Shown: positions 27,026-35,341 of the stretch, in pieces
Numbering within the stretch: position 1 is the first letter of the stretch
Layout of the letters: every line of letters starts with the position of its first letter
The notes under the pieces: model-generated
Database searches by the model: none
Seen by the model: only the letters and a program-made list of their open reading frames with translations
What the model was told of the DNA's origin: nothing
Source of the DNA: Ornatilinea apprima
GTDB lineage: Bacteria; Chloroflexota; Anaerolineae; Anaerolineales; Anaerolineaceae
Direction: 5' to 3'
Length of the DNA: 64,000 nt
NCBI RefSeq assembly: GCF_001306115.1
Contig: NZ_LGCL01000036.1
Location: forward strand, 1-64,000
Translations under genes and position numbers: made by a program

Positions 27026-27050
27026 CCTGTTTGAATTATGGGTATTTTGG

Positions 27051-27082
27051 GCTCCTCTTGTTAACAGATTAGCAAGAGGAGC
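27051..27082 (+). other. Hairpin after the sugar ABC transporter
   Basis: Stem GCTCCTCTTG/CAAGAGGAGC (10 bp, 12-base loop) followed by only a weak T-rich stretch. Probably attenuates transcription into the kinase gene or protects the transporter mRNA. Confidence 0.55.
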
Positions 27083-27126
27083 ATTTCTCATCCAGATAAA
27101 TACAGCCATCATTGGAGGATAACCCC

Positions 27127-28635
27127 ATGACTCATTTGCTCGGATTGGATATTGGAACCACTGGTTGCAAAGCTACACTGTTTGATTTGCAGGGAAAACT
27201 GGTCTCGGCGGCCAGCCATGAGTATTCTGTTCAATTTCCCAAGCCCGGTTGGGCGGAACAGGACGCGGAGCTGGTGTGGGACCTTGCTCAACAAGTGATG
27301 AGGGAAGTGACCTACAAGAGCGGGCAGCGAAATGTAGCCGCGATCGGGTTGTCGGTTCAGGGGGAGGCCATTACCCCGGTGGACGCCAAAGGCAACGCGC
27401 TGCGCCCGATGATTTTAGGGATGGACACTCGCACTGTAGAGCAAAACCAATGGCTGGAAGAAAAATTCGGCAAGAAACGTTTGTTTGAAAAAACCGGCAT
27501 GCCCATCCATACCATTAACACACTCCCAAAGCTGCTCTGGCTGCGCGAGTTTGAGCCCCAGTTGTGGAAGGAAGCCGAACGCTTCATGCTCTATGAAGAT
27601 TTTCTGATTCGCAAGATGACCGGTGAATCTGTGGTCAGCCGCTGCCTGGCGTCGCGCACGCAGTTGTACAGCCACCAGGAAGATGGGTGGTCCGTGGAAG
27701 TATTGGAAGCCCTAGACCTGGATCAAAAGCGCCTGTCCGTAATTGCCGATTCGGGCTTCGCGGTTGGGCGGCTGCATCGCAAGATTTCTGACGCGATTGG
27801 ATTTGCGGAACCACCAATGGTAGTGACGGGTGGGCATGATCAATCTTGCGGTGCGTTTGGGGTGGGCCTGACCCAGCCTGGGTTAGCCAGCGTATCTACG
27901 GGGACAGCCGAGGTGGTGGAAGTGGCGCTGGCTTCTCCCAATGTAAGCCAACCTTTGTTTGAAGGGAATATCTCGGTTTATGCACATGTGTACAAGAAAT
28001 TGTTTGTCACCATGACGTTAAACCATAGTGGCGGGTTGTTGTTCCGCTGGTTCCGCGACACTTTTGGACAAGAAGAAATTCGCGAGGCGCAGACCAGCGG
28101 TGAAGACGCCTACCAGCTTTTGTTAGCCAACGCGCCAGAAGGGCCGACGAATCTGCTGGTTTTGCCGCATTTCTCTGGCTCAGGCACACCTACCTTTGAC
28201 ACTGCCTCTAAGGGCGCTATTCTGGGAATGGGATTCACGACCTCAAAGGCCGAAATGGCCAAGGCGATTCTGGAGGGGTTGACGTATGAGCTGCGATTGA
28301 ATTTGGATGTGATGCGCAGCGGCGGCGTGCAGATTGATGAGCTGCGCGCGATTGGCGGAGGCGCAAAGTCGGATCTGTGGCTGCAGTTGAAAGCCGATAT
28401 CACCGGCACGCGGGTTGTCGTTCCGCAGGTTACCGAAGCCGCCTCAATGGGAGCCGCTTTTCTGGCCGGGCAGGGCGCCGGTTTGTTCGCAGACGCTGGT
28501 GAGGCAGTTAACCAATATTTGCGGTTTGGAAAAGTGTTCGAGCCGGACAACCGCCGCGTGAAACAGTATGAAGAAAAATTCGCGTTGTATTCGGAAGTGT
28601 ACCCAACGTTAAAGTCCCTTCATCATCGTATGTAA
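27127..28635 (+). CDS. FGGY-family carbohydrate kinase (xylulokinase-like), second copy
   Basis: A 502-residue kinase closing the rightward sugar operon. Phosphate-binding LGLDIGTTGCKATLFD, GMDTRT, the catalytic Asp in TGGHDQSCGAFGVG, and a C-terminal RAIGGGAKSDLWLQLKAD adenine/ribose segment. Start ATG 27127 has GGAGG eight bases upstream; the upstream TTG is the ribosome-binding region itself. It differs strongly in sequence from the leftward FGGY kinase (16687-18249), so the locus probably phosphorylates two different compounds, or the two sit in sequential pathways. Substrate unassigned. Confidence 0.88.
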   Translation: MTHLLGLDIGTTGCKATLFDLQGKLVSAASHEYSVQFPKPGWAEQDAELVWDLAQQVMREVTYKSGQRNVAAIGLSVQGEAITPVDAKGNALRPMILGMDTRTVEQNQWLEEKFGKKRLFEKTGMPIHTINTLPKLLWLREFEPQLWKEAERFMLYEDFLIRKMTGESVVSRCLASRTQLYSHQEDGWSVEVLEALDLDQKRLSVIADSGFAVGRLHRKISDAIGFAEPPMVVTGGHDQSCGAFGVGLTQPGLASVSTGTAEVVEVALASPNVSQPLFEGNISVYAHVYKKLFVTMTLNHSGGLLFRWFRDTFGQEEIREAQTSGEDAYQLLLANAPEGPTNLLVLPHFSGSGTPTFDTASKGAILGMGFTTSKAEMAKAILEGLTYELRLNLDVMRSGGVQIDELRAIGGGAKSDLWLQLKADITGTRVVVPQVTEAASMGAAFLAGQGAGLFADAGEAVNQYLRFGKVFEPDNRRVKQYEEKFALYSEVYPTLKSLHHRM

Positions 28636-28659
28636 ATCAGTGTTATGACCCCAGCTCTC

Positions 28660-28690
28660 AACCCGGCTTGAATGCTGGGTTGTTTGTTGC
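28660..28690 (+). terminator. Terminator of the rightward sugar operon
   Basis: AACCCGGC/GCTGGGTT stem (28660-28667 with 28674-28681, one G-T pair), followed by a T-rich GTTTGTTG, 25 nt after the kinase stop. Confidence 0.7.
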
Positions 28691-28764
28691 GCATAGGCGA
28701 AGATAGGGTTTGAACATTTAAGATATAATGGGGAAAGCCTTGAGGATTGGAGGAATCTTCGAAA

Positions 28765-29190
28765 TTGAGCAGGGTCATAAATCCAGAATCCGCGGGAAAA
28801 GAACGCACGCGGTTGATCAAATGCATTGTGCTGGCGCTGCGCGAGCTTATGCAGCAGACCGAGCCCAACTCAGCTAGCAAAGACCTGGCGGCATTTATTG
28901 CCATTGCGCTGCAAGAAATTCACGATTCAATTGACAGCAGTGTAAACGCGTGGGAAAAGAGAGGGTATTGGGTCAAAGCCGATCGCTTCCGCATGGAGTG
29001 GGAATGGACTGGACGGGTGAGTCGCGCGATGAAGAACGCGCTTTTGGGCGAAGATTGGGGGGAGGTAGCCGGGCAATCGGCATTGATTATGCAAAAATTC
29101 TTTACGGTTCAGGTGCCGGCGCGGCACCGCTTGGGGACGCCGTGGGTTGGGGCGTATCAACGATTTCTTAATGAATCAAAAAACGAATAA
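28765..29190 (+). CDS. Conserved hypothetical protein, partner of the DUF364 gene
   Basis: A 141-residue, mostly helical, soluble protein of unknown family. It has a KERTRLIKCIVLALRELMQ helix and a C-terminal RHRLGTPWVGAYQRF segment. The best start is a TTG at 28765 with GGAGGA about 11 bases upstream; the TTG at 28747 lies in the ribosome-binding site. A TATAAT at 28724-28729 could be its -10 box, though no good -35 accompanies it. The DUF364 gene begins 9 nt downstream, so they are probably co-expressed. No function proposed. Confidence 0.6.
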   Translation: MSRVINPESAGKERTRLIKCIVLALRELMQQTEPNSASKDLAAFIAIALQEIHDSIDSSVNAWEKRGYWVKADRFRMEWEWTGRVSRAMKNALLGEDWGEVAGQSALIMQKFFTVQVPARHRLGTPWVGAYQRFLNESKNE

Positions 29191-29199
29191 GGGGATCAA

Positions 29200-29952
29200 A
29201 TGGAAGCGATTCGCCAGTTAATTCAAACGTTGAGACCGGCTGAGATTGATGACGTGCGGATTGGTCTGCATTGGATTGGAGTGACTGCCCGAGCGCAAGG
29301 TAGGCTGACATGCGGATTGGCCTCAACCGTACCGGCATCCCATGATCACCACAGCGATTTTGACGTACCGGAAGCAGGCCGCCTGTCATTATTAAGCGGA
29401 CTGGAGCTGGCAGAATGGGCATTGTCTGATCACCCGATTCGCACTGGGATTGGGTTGGCCGCCATTAACGCGATGGTAGATCCCTGCCCCGAATTGTGGG
29501 AAGATATCAACGCTGAGCAGGTGATCTTGCGTTATGCTGAACAAGGTCCGGTGGGGTTATTGGGCCGCTTCCCATTTATTCCCCGCCTGCGTGAAAAAGT
29601 GAAACAGCTTTATGTATTTGAGTTGAACCCACAGCCGGGTGAATATGGAACAGACGATATGAAAACCATTTTGCCCGACTGCGCGGTGGTGGCCATTACT
29701 GGCATGACGCTGGTCAACCACACCTTCGAAAAGGTCATTTCTTGCCGGTCTCCAGACTCGATCAGTCTGGTTATGGGGCCCACAACGCCCGTCAGCCCGG
29801 TGCTGTTCGATTATGGGATTGACTTGATTTCTGGCACGGTTGTAGAGAAGATTGAACCGGTGATGCGCTGTCTGATCCAGGGGGGCGCTTACCGGCAGCT
29901 TCACCAGGCCGGGACGCGCCTGGTCACTATTCAATCCCCTCGTTTGAGATAA
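29200..29952 (+). CDS. DUF364 (putative heavy-metal chelation) domain protein
   Basis: A 250-residue protein with a DUF4213-like N-terminus and a DUF364 domain: GIGLAAINAMVDPCPE, VGLLGRFPFIPRLREK, FELNPQPGEYG, and LPDCAVVAITGMTLVNHTFEKVI, MGPTTPVSP. DUF364 proteins resemble PLP-free enolase-like/rossmannoid folds and are often found with metal or cofactor loci; the family has no firm function. AAGGGGAT precedes the ATG. Neighbour 28765-29190 overlaps in transcription. Not linked to a metal transporter here. Confidence 0.8.
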   Translation: MEAIRQLIQTLRPAEIDDVRIGLHWIGVTARAQGRLTCGLASTVPASHDHHSDFDVPEAGRLSLLSGLELAEWALSDHPIRTGIGLAAINAMVDPCPELWEDINAEQVILRYAEQGPVGLLGRFPFIPRLREKVKQLYVFELNPQPGEYGTDDMKTILPDCAVVAITGMTLVNHTFEKVISCRSPDSISLVMGPTTPVSPVLFDYGIDLISGTVVEKIEPVMRCLIQGGAYRQLHQAGTRLVTIQSPRLR

Positions 29953-29999
29953 TAAGTGGTTCTTGACGCTCTTATTAAAATATTATTGCTTGAGGTACT

Positions 30000-32129
30000 A
30001 TGGAAATTGCACAACAGATCGCAAAGCAGCTCAATATTAAACCTTCACAATCGTCAGCGGTGATTGAACTGCTGGATGAAGGCAACACGATTCCATTTAT
30101 CGCCCGTTACCGAAAAGAGAGAACTGGAACGCTCGATGAAGAGCAGATCCGAAATGTATCGATTCTGGTTGAACGCCTGCGCGCAATGGAAGAACGCCGC
30201 TCAACCATTATCGCGACGGTTGAATCGTTAGGAAAAATGACTCCCGAACTGCTGGAAAAAATCCAGCAGGCGGATACCATGACGACTCTGGAAGACCTGT
30301 ACCTGCCGTACAAGCCCAAGCGCAAAACGCGTGCCAGCATCGCGCGGGAGAAAGGGCTGGAAGGTCTGGCGGAGAAGATACTCAAGCAAGATTTATCCAA
30401 AGTTCCTGTTGAGCAGGCAGCAGAGGCATTCCTTAATGATCAGGTTCCCACAGTAGAAGACGCCCTGGCTGGCGCGCGCGATATTGTCGCTGAAACAATT
30501 GCTGACCACGCGGATGTGCGCAGCGCGACCCGTGAAAAGGCAATGGGCTGGGGCATGCTGCGGTGCGAAAAACTGGACGACAGCCAGGATGAACGCAAGG
30601 TCTACGAACTGTATTACGACTATGAATGTCGAATTGACCGCCTGCGCCCGCACCAGATTTTGGCGATGAATCGCGGCGAAAAGGAAAAGGTGCTGCGCGT
30701 GGGTGTTGAAGTGGCTGAGCGGGACTGGCGGAACGCGATGGTGAATTCTTTCCCGCCCGACCGGCGCTCGCTGTGGAATGAACAGTTGCAGCAAGCGATG
30801 GAGGATTGTGCTGAACGGCTGTTGCTGCCGGCAATTGAGCGCGACGTGCGCCGAAAATTAACTGAGACGGCGGAGGCTCACGCCATTCGCATTTTTGCGG
30901 ACAACTTGCGGGCGCTGCTTACCCAGCCCCCTCTGGCGGGGCATGTTGTTTTAGGTTTGGACCCTGCCTACCGCACGGGCTGCAAAGTGGCGGTGGTGGA
31001 CGCGACTGGCAAAGTGCTGACCACGGATACCATTTACCCGCATGAGCCAAAACGCCAGTGGAAGGAATCTTTGCAAACTTTGGACGTGCTGGTCAAGCGC
31101 TACCAGGTGAGCTTGATCACCATTGGAAACGGGACTGCGTCTCGCGAGACCGAACAACTGGTGGCTGAATTCATTCACAGCAGACCGGGTTTGCAGTACT
31201 TAATCACCAATGAAGCGGGTGCGAGCGTGTACAGCGCCAGCGAGCTGGCCAGGGCCGAGCTGCCGGATATGGACGTAAGCCTGCGAGGGGCGGTTTCCAT
31301 CGCGCGGCGCGTGCAAGACCCTCTGGCTGAGCTGGTGAAAATCGATCCCAAGTCGATTGGGGTGGGGATGTACCAGCATGATGTCAATCAAACTGAACTC
31401 ACGAACGCGCTTACCGGAGTTGTCGAGAGTGTGGTGAACCAGGTAGGTGTGGATTTGAATACTGCTTCACCGGCGTTGTTGACGTTTGTTTCAGGGATTG
31501 GGCCGAAGCTGGCCGAGAAGGTGGTTGCTTACCGTAATGAGTACGGCCAGTTCCGTGATCGCACGCAGTTAAAAGATGTCTCGGGCCTTGGGCAGAAAGC
31601 ATTTGTACAGGCGGCAGGCTTTTTACGCATACGCAATGGAAAGAACCCTCTGGATGAGACGGCCATTCACCCCGAAAGCTATGCGGTGGCGAAAGCTGTG
31701 ATGGAGCGGGCTGGATTGGATTTGAAAGCGCCTATTGCAGAAAAGCAAGCCAAAATTCAAACTTTGGTAGAAGTAGAAGGCCTGGAAAGCCTGGCGAAAG
31801 AATTAAACACAGGGCTGCCAACATTGAGGGATATTTTGGAACAACTGGTGCGCCCCGGCCGCGATCCGCGCGAGGATTTGCCCGCGCCAATTCTGCGCAG
31901 CGATGTGCTGTCAATGGAAGACTTGATTGTGGGTATGCGCCTGAAGGGAACCGTGCGTAATGTGGTGGATTTTGGCGCGTTTGTGGATATTGGTGTGAAA
32001 CAGGACGGCCTGGTCCACCGCAGCCAGGTGCCGGTTGGGTATTCGCTGAACGTGGGCGATATTGTGGATGTTGAAATTGTCAAAATCGAAACCGAACGAG
32101 GGCGCATCGGGCTTTCGATTGTGGAGTAG
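30000..32129 (+). CDS. tex: Tex-family RNA-binding transcription accessory protein
   Basis: A 709-residue nucleic-acid-binding protein related to yeast Spt6. Helical N-terminal Tex domain (about 1-200), YqgF/RNase H-like domain (about 315-440, VLGLDPAYRTGCKVAVVDATG), helix-hairpin-helix repeats (about 485-560, VNTASPALLTFVSGIGPKLA-like), and C-terminal S1 domain (about 635-705, GMRLKGTVRNVVDFGAFVDIG). Length and domain order match the family. Thought to affect transcription and RNA handling; in some pathogens it regulates toxins. Followed by a hairpin shared with the convergent Nudix gene. Confidence 0.95.
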   Translation: MEIAQQIAKQLNIKPSQSSAVIELLDEGNTIPFIARYRKERTGTLDEEQIRNVSILVERLRAMEERRSTIIATVESLGKMTPELLEKIQQADTMTTLEDLYLPYKPKRKTRASIAREKGLEGLAEKILKQDLSKVPVEQAAEAFLNDQVPTVEDALAGARDIVAETIADHADVRSATREKAMGWGMLRCEKLDDSQDERKVYELYYDYECRIDRLRPHQILAMNRGEKEKVLRVGVEVAERDWRNAMVNSFPPDRRSLWNEQLQQAMEDCAERLLLPAIERDVRRKLTETAEAHAIRIFADNLRALLTQPPLAGHVVLGLDPAYRTGCKVAVVDATGKVLTTDTIYPHEPKRQWKESLQTLDVLVKRYQVSLITIGNGTASRETEQLVAEFIHSRPGLQYLITNEAGASVYSASELARAELPDMDVSLRGAVSIARRVQDPLAELVKIDPKSIGVGMYQHDVNQTELTNALTGVVESVVNQVGVDLNTASPALLTFVSGIGPKLAEKVVAYRNEYGQFRDRTQLKDVSGLGQKAFVQAAGFLRIRNGKNPLDETAIHPESYAVAKAVMERAGLDLKAPIAEKQAKIQTLVEVEGLESLAKELNTGLPTLRDILEQLVRPGRDPREDLPAPILRSDVLSMEDLIVGMRLKGTVRNVVDFGAFVDIGVKQDGLVHRSQVPVGYSLNVGDIVDVEIVKIETERGRIGLSIVE

Positions 32130-32143
32130 CTGTAAATGGGACA

Positions 32144-32176
32144 ACAGCCGCGCTGAGACAAAAGCAGCGCGGCTGT
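32144..32176. terminator. Hairpin between convergent tex and Nudix genes
   Basis: Perfect 12-bp stem ACAGCCGCGCTG/CAGCGCGGCTGT with a 9-base loop; the plus-strand side has a T-rich tail starting 8 bases later. Probably ends both transcripts. Confidence 0.7.
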
Positions 32177-32183
32177 ATCCATC

Positions 32184-32627
32184 TTATTTTGACGCTGACT
32201 GCGGCTGGATCAGCGCCAGGTAGTGGCGTAAATTTTCTCTGGTTATTTGTGTCAGGTCTGGCGGCGCGACATGCGGGTCAAACCAGCCGATCTCAGCGCA
32301 TTTGCCGGGTTCCTGAATGGCCGGCTCGCCGGATGTGATGGAACAGATAAAGGTTGGTGAGACCCAATGCTGTTTTTCCTCCGGCAGAATGTGGTCAACT
32401 ACGTCCAAAAGCCTGCCGACGGAAATGGTGATGCCGAATTCCTCGCGCATTTCGCGGATCAACGATTGGGCCAGGGTTTCGCCAAACTCCACGGAGCCGC
32501 CGGGAAACTCCCACAAGCCGCGTTCATTTTTTGCCAGCGGACCTCTGCGGGCAAGAAAAACCAGACCTTGTGCGTTGACGATGAGCGCGCCAACACCTAC
32601 GCCGATGTAATCGATGCCTCTTTTCAT
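32184..32627 (-). CDS. Nudix hydrolase
   Basis: A 147-residue enzyme that hydrolyses nucleoside diphosphates linked to another moiety. The Nudix box is complete: GGSVEFGETLAQSLIREMREEFGI fits GX5EX7REUXEEXGU (about residues 43-66). Close relatives (MutT-like, CTP pyrophosphohydrolase-like) clean up oxidised or unwanted nucleotides. It starts 34 bp from the divergent IMPACT gene. Substrate unknown. Confidence 0.9.
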   Translation of the reverse strand: MKRGIDYIGVGVGALIVNAQGLVFLARRGPLAKNERGLWEFPGGSVEFGETLAQSLIREMREEFGITISVGRLLDVVDHILPEEKQHWVSPTFICSITSGEPAIQEPGKCAEIGWFDPHVAPPDLTQITRENLRHYLALIQPQSASK

Positions 32628-32660
32628 GAGTGTGACCTTTCCTGCTACAAGGATCTTTCG

Positions 32661-33317
32661 ATGAGTGAGAAGAAACCTTATCTACTGCCGGCCGGGCCAG
32701 CCCGAACAGAAATTCGGGTGGTAAACAGCCGCTTCATCGCCTCAGCCGGGCCGGCACGGACGGTGGAAGAAGCGCGGGCATTCATTGAGGCAGCGCGGGC
32801 GGAGTTTGCCGATGCTACTCACAATGTGCCCGGCTTTGTGATTGGCTACCCGCCTTCGGTGATTACCCACTACAGCGATGACGGCGAGCCGTCTGGTACG
32901 GCCGGGAGGCCGGTTTTGGCGGTTTTACAGGGCAGCGGGTTGGGGGACGTTGTGGTGGTGATTACGCGCTATTTCGGCGGCACCAAACTGGGCACGGGCG
33001 GGCTGGTGCGGGCTTACACCGAGGCCACCCAGGAGGTTCTGCGCATCCTACCGCGCGCACATCGAATTTTAACCCATTCGGTGATGCTGGCAATCCCTTA
33101 TTCCTATTTGGAACGGGTGAGGCTGCTTGCGCCTGCTCACCAGGGTTTGATCCTGGATGAGGATTTTGGCGCGGATGTTACCTTGTCCCTGCGGTTTCCG
33201 ATTGAGGCATTGGAAGGGTTTCAAACCGCGTTGGGTGAATTGACCCGGGGAAGCGTGTTGGCTGAGATTATTGAAGCAAATACTGAAACCTTGATGCCCG
33301 TGGATCAGAGCGATTGA
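32661..33317 (+). CDS. YigZ/IMPACT-family protein
   Basis: A 218-residue protein with an N-terminal UPF0029 (IMPACT) domain including the signature VVVVITRYFGGTKLGTGGLVRAY (about 95-117) and HYSDDGEPSGTAGRP, then a DUF1949 ferredoxin-like domain (about 140-205). The bacterial family (E. coli YigZ) is linked to translation or proline peptidase functions, but is poorly understood. Start at 32661 has a weak AAGGAT; reading further upstream would run through the divergent Nudix gene region. Its 3' end overlaps the convergent glycosyltransferase gene by 13 bp. Confidence 0.9.
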   Translation: MSEKKPYLLPAGPARTEIRVVNSRFIASAGPARTVEEARAFIEAARAEFADATHNVPGFVIGYPPSVITHYSDDGEPSGTAGRPVLAVLQGSGLGDVVVVITRYFGGTKLGTGGLVRAYTEATQEVLRILPRAHRILTHSVMLAIPYSYLERVRLLAPAHQGLILDEDFGADVTLSLRFPIEALEGFQTALGELTRGSVLAEIIEANTETLMPVDQSD

Positions 33318-34402
33318 GCGGAGAGGTGCTTGAGGATGAATTCGCTGATTTGGTCCGCGCCATTGGGAACCGCGCGCACCAGCCGGGGAGCAGAAAGCAG
33401 CGCATCCATGTGGTTTATCCACTTTCCCGAATAAAAATCCTGGTCCGAAATGCAAATCGCGTTGAAGTTCTGGTCTACATAGGCAGAGAGCAGTGGGCTT
33501 TCACGGAACTGGTCGCGGGGGATGTAGCCGAAGGCTAAACCCGCGTGGTATACCTCTGAAATGGTGCTGTATCCCAATTTTCCAATCACTGCCTGGCTGG
33601 CGTTGACCAGGTCGGGATGATAGAAGGCGCTGCGGTGTGGCAGCAGCACCAGGTTATCTTGAATCTGGTGTTCGTTGCTGCTGCCGGGCAGCATGAACCA
33701 CACCGATGAAAGCTTGCGAAGCTGATCCAATGCGGCATATTTTTCAGGAATGCCGCCCATTGTGATCAACACAGCCGGATTGTTATCTTTAATACCGAGG
33801 CGGTTTCTCACTTCGGAGGGGGGACTCTTGGGCCTGCGGCTAACGGGATGGGTGGTCAGGTCGGCGGCGGGGGATGGCTGGCAGAGCGGCTGGGTTTGGA
33901 TGTGATGATCTGCCTGGCGGAAAACCTGAGCCAGACCGGGGATAATCTGAGCGAAAGCTGGCTGAGTGGAAAGATACCCCTCATAGATCCAATCCCAGGT
34001 GAAATTTTCGATTAATATGGAGGGAATCCCGGCAGCCTGCGCCGCGGCAATACCGAGGGGGGCGATATCGCAAAGAACTGCCTGGCAGCGGCAGTTAACC
34101 AGGCTGGCGGCAAGGCATGAGAGCAGTTCGGGTTGGAAGGGAAAATACTGATGCAGGGCGGAAATGGTGGCGGGCAAGTCTTCTTCGAGGGGAGAGCGCT
34201 GTACCAGGCCGATGTCGCTGCGTTCTTTGTGGAGGGTGAAGCAGGACGCCGGCAGCGCATCCTCAAAAAACCAGCCTGGCACAAGGGTAAAGATATGAAA
34301 GTGGATGTGCGGAGAGCGCGCGAGCAGGCTTTGCATTACAGCGACGGAACGGGAGGCGTGCCCGAAGCCGTGGGGTGAAATGAAATAGGCCAGATTCAGC
34401 AT
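33305..34402 (-). CDS. Glycosyltransferase-like protein (UDP-GlcNAc transferase/GT28-like fold)
   Basis: A 365-residue protein of GT-B type. N-terminal AYFISPHGFGHASRSVA is typical of MurG-like and macrolide-type transferases that lean on a His in a GFGH motif; the C-terminal half has VLITMGGIPEKY and a GKLGYSTISEVYHAG-like donor-binding region (HAGLAFGYIPRDQFRESPLLSAY). Relatives in bacterial genomes are labelled as glycosyltransferases of unknown specificity. Its ATG overlaps the stop of the upstream YbaK gene by 7 bp, so the two are coupled. Acceptor and donor unknown. Confidence 0.7.
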   Translation of the reverse strand: MLNLAYFISPHGFGHASRSVAVMQSLLARSPHIHFHIFTLVPGWFFEDALPASCFTLHKERSDIGLVQRSPLEEDLPATISALHQYFPFQPELLSCLAASLVNCRCQAVLCDIAPLGIAAAQAAGIPSILIENFTWDWIYEGYLSTQPAFAQIIPGLAQVFRQADHHIQTQPLCQPSPAADLTTHPVSRRPKSPPSEVRNRLGIKDNNPAVLITMGGIPEKYAALDQLRKLSSVWFMLPGSSNEHQIQDNLVLLPHRSAFYHPDLVNASQAVIGKLGYSTISEVYHAGLAFGYIPRDQFRESPLLSAYVDQNFNAICISDQDFYSGKWINHMDALLSAPRLVRAVPNGADQISEFILKHLSAQSL

Positions 34403-34884
34403 AGGGCATCGTCCAAGGTAACGACAATAGCCTGCGGCACGGCGCGCAGCACATCTTGCGGGTGGATGAGAATGGCAGTGCCGCGCTCACCAGACCCCAG
34501 AGAAATTTCTGGCAGGGAGAAAATGCAATTTTCGATCAGAACCGGGATTTCCGCATCCAGTCCAAAGGGGTTGACTGTGCCGGGTTCGCAGCCGGTAACC
34601 TGCAGCACTTCTTCCCGGCTGGCCAGGGTGAGCCGCGACTGCTGCCAATAAACGCGCAGGGCTTTCCAGGGAATCTGGTTCGGCCCAGGGGTTAATACCA
34701 TAAAGTAGCGCTGTTCTGATAAGCGGAAGAGAATTGAGCGGATGACCTGTTCTGGAGACTGTCCGCGCTGAACTGCCGCGTCTTCCAGGGATTCTACTGG
34801 GCGCTGATGATGGAAGAGGCGAAACGGCACCTTCTGTTGTTCCAGAAAGCGGATGGAAGCGGGTAAAGAGGGTTGATTTGACAT
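34396..34884 (-). CDS. YbaK/aminoacyl-tRNA-deacylase domain protein
   Basis: A 162-residue editing-domain protein. The fold is recognised from VIRSILFRLSEQRYFMVLTPG, the CEPGTVNPFGL loop corresponding to the family's GG-x-SPFG region, and IPVLIENCIF. YbaK/ProX proteins free Cys or Ala wrongly attached to tRNA-Pro. Lysine 30-like catalytic residue is not obvious by eye, so activity is uncertain. The overlap with the glycosyltransferase gene suggests co-translation rather than shared function. Confidence 0.8.
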   Translation of the reverse strand: MSNQPSLPASIRFLEQQKVPFRLFHHQRPVESLEDAAVQRGQSPEQVIRSILFRLSEQRYFMVLTPGPNQIPWKALRVYWQQSRLTLASREEVLQVTGCEPGTVNPFGLDAEIPVLIENCIFSLPEISLGSGERGTAILIHPQDVLRAVPQAIVVTLDDALC

Positions 34885-34924
34885 CGCGAACAGCAGCCTA
34901 TTTTTAATACCTCTTGATTATACC

Positions 34925-34960
34925 CGCAAAAAATGGCGCGTTGTTTTTTGCGCGCCATTT
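34925..34960 (-). terminator. Terminator of the small membrane protein gene
   Basis: Perfect 10-bp AAATGGCGCG/CGCGCCATTT stem followed on the minus strand by TTTTTT, 5 nt past the stop at 34966. Confidence 0.9.
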
Positions 34961-34965
34961 ACCGT

Positions 34966-35193
34966 CTAGAAGAGACTGCGTAAAACGATGAGAAGGCCCA
35001 CGATCAAAATTGGAATACCAACCGGTGAAGCGATAATCGTAACGGTCAGCACCAGGCCGACAATCATCAACGCCATTCCCAGCAATGAGCCAACCAGACG
35101 GCCGGTCAAGCTCAAAATGAAGGCCAGTAAATCCCATAATGCCACAAATGGCCACAAATACCAGGGCGTTTTCGCGCGTTTTTCATTGGACAT
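34966..35193 (-). CDS. Small membrane protein, two transmembrane segments
   Basis: A 75-residue protein: a short basic N-terminus (MSNEKRAKTP), then two hydrophobic stretches, residues about 14-33 and 45-75, separated by Thr/Gly/Arg. No known family. Start 35193 has GGAG eight bases upstream. It is divergent from the L,D-transpeptidase gene and ends in a strong terminator, so it forms its own transcript. Function unknown. Confidence 0.65.
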   Translation of the reverse strand: MSNEKRAKTPWYLWPFVALWDLLAFILSLTGRLVGSLLGMALMIVGLVLTVTIIASPVGIPILIVGLLIVLRSLF

Positions 35194-35211
35194 GATTAAA
35201 CTCCAGCTCAC

Positions 35212-35240
35212 TTGTTAAGAGATAATTGATTTTCTATAAT
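35212..35240 (+). promoter_or_regulatory. Sigma-70-type promoter of the L,D-transpeptidase gene
   Basis: TTGTTA (35212-35217), 17-bp spacer and consensus TATAAT (35235-35240). An inverted repeat TTGATT/AATCAA (35226-35243) overlaps the -10 box and may be a regulator site. Confidence 0.65.
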
Positions 35241-35341
35241 CAATATACGTGAAAATGAAACGGGCGTTGCAGCCCAGAGGAACTTTATTGTGTGTTTCAG
35301 CGTTTTATTGTAGAGACTATTGAGAGGTGAGTTTTATTCTT

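Noticed and set aside
28724-28729. Perfect TATAAT upstream of the 141-residue gene
   Set aside because: No -35 sequence at a normal distance, so not listed as a promoter feature; only mentioned in the gene entry.
32367-32660. 5' extension of the IMPACT gene reading into the divergent Nudix gene
   Set aside because: The homologous protein begins at MSEKKPY (32661); the extension would run opposite the Nudix gene.
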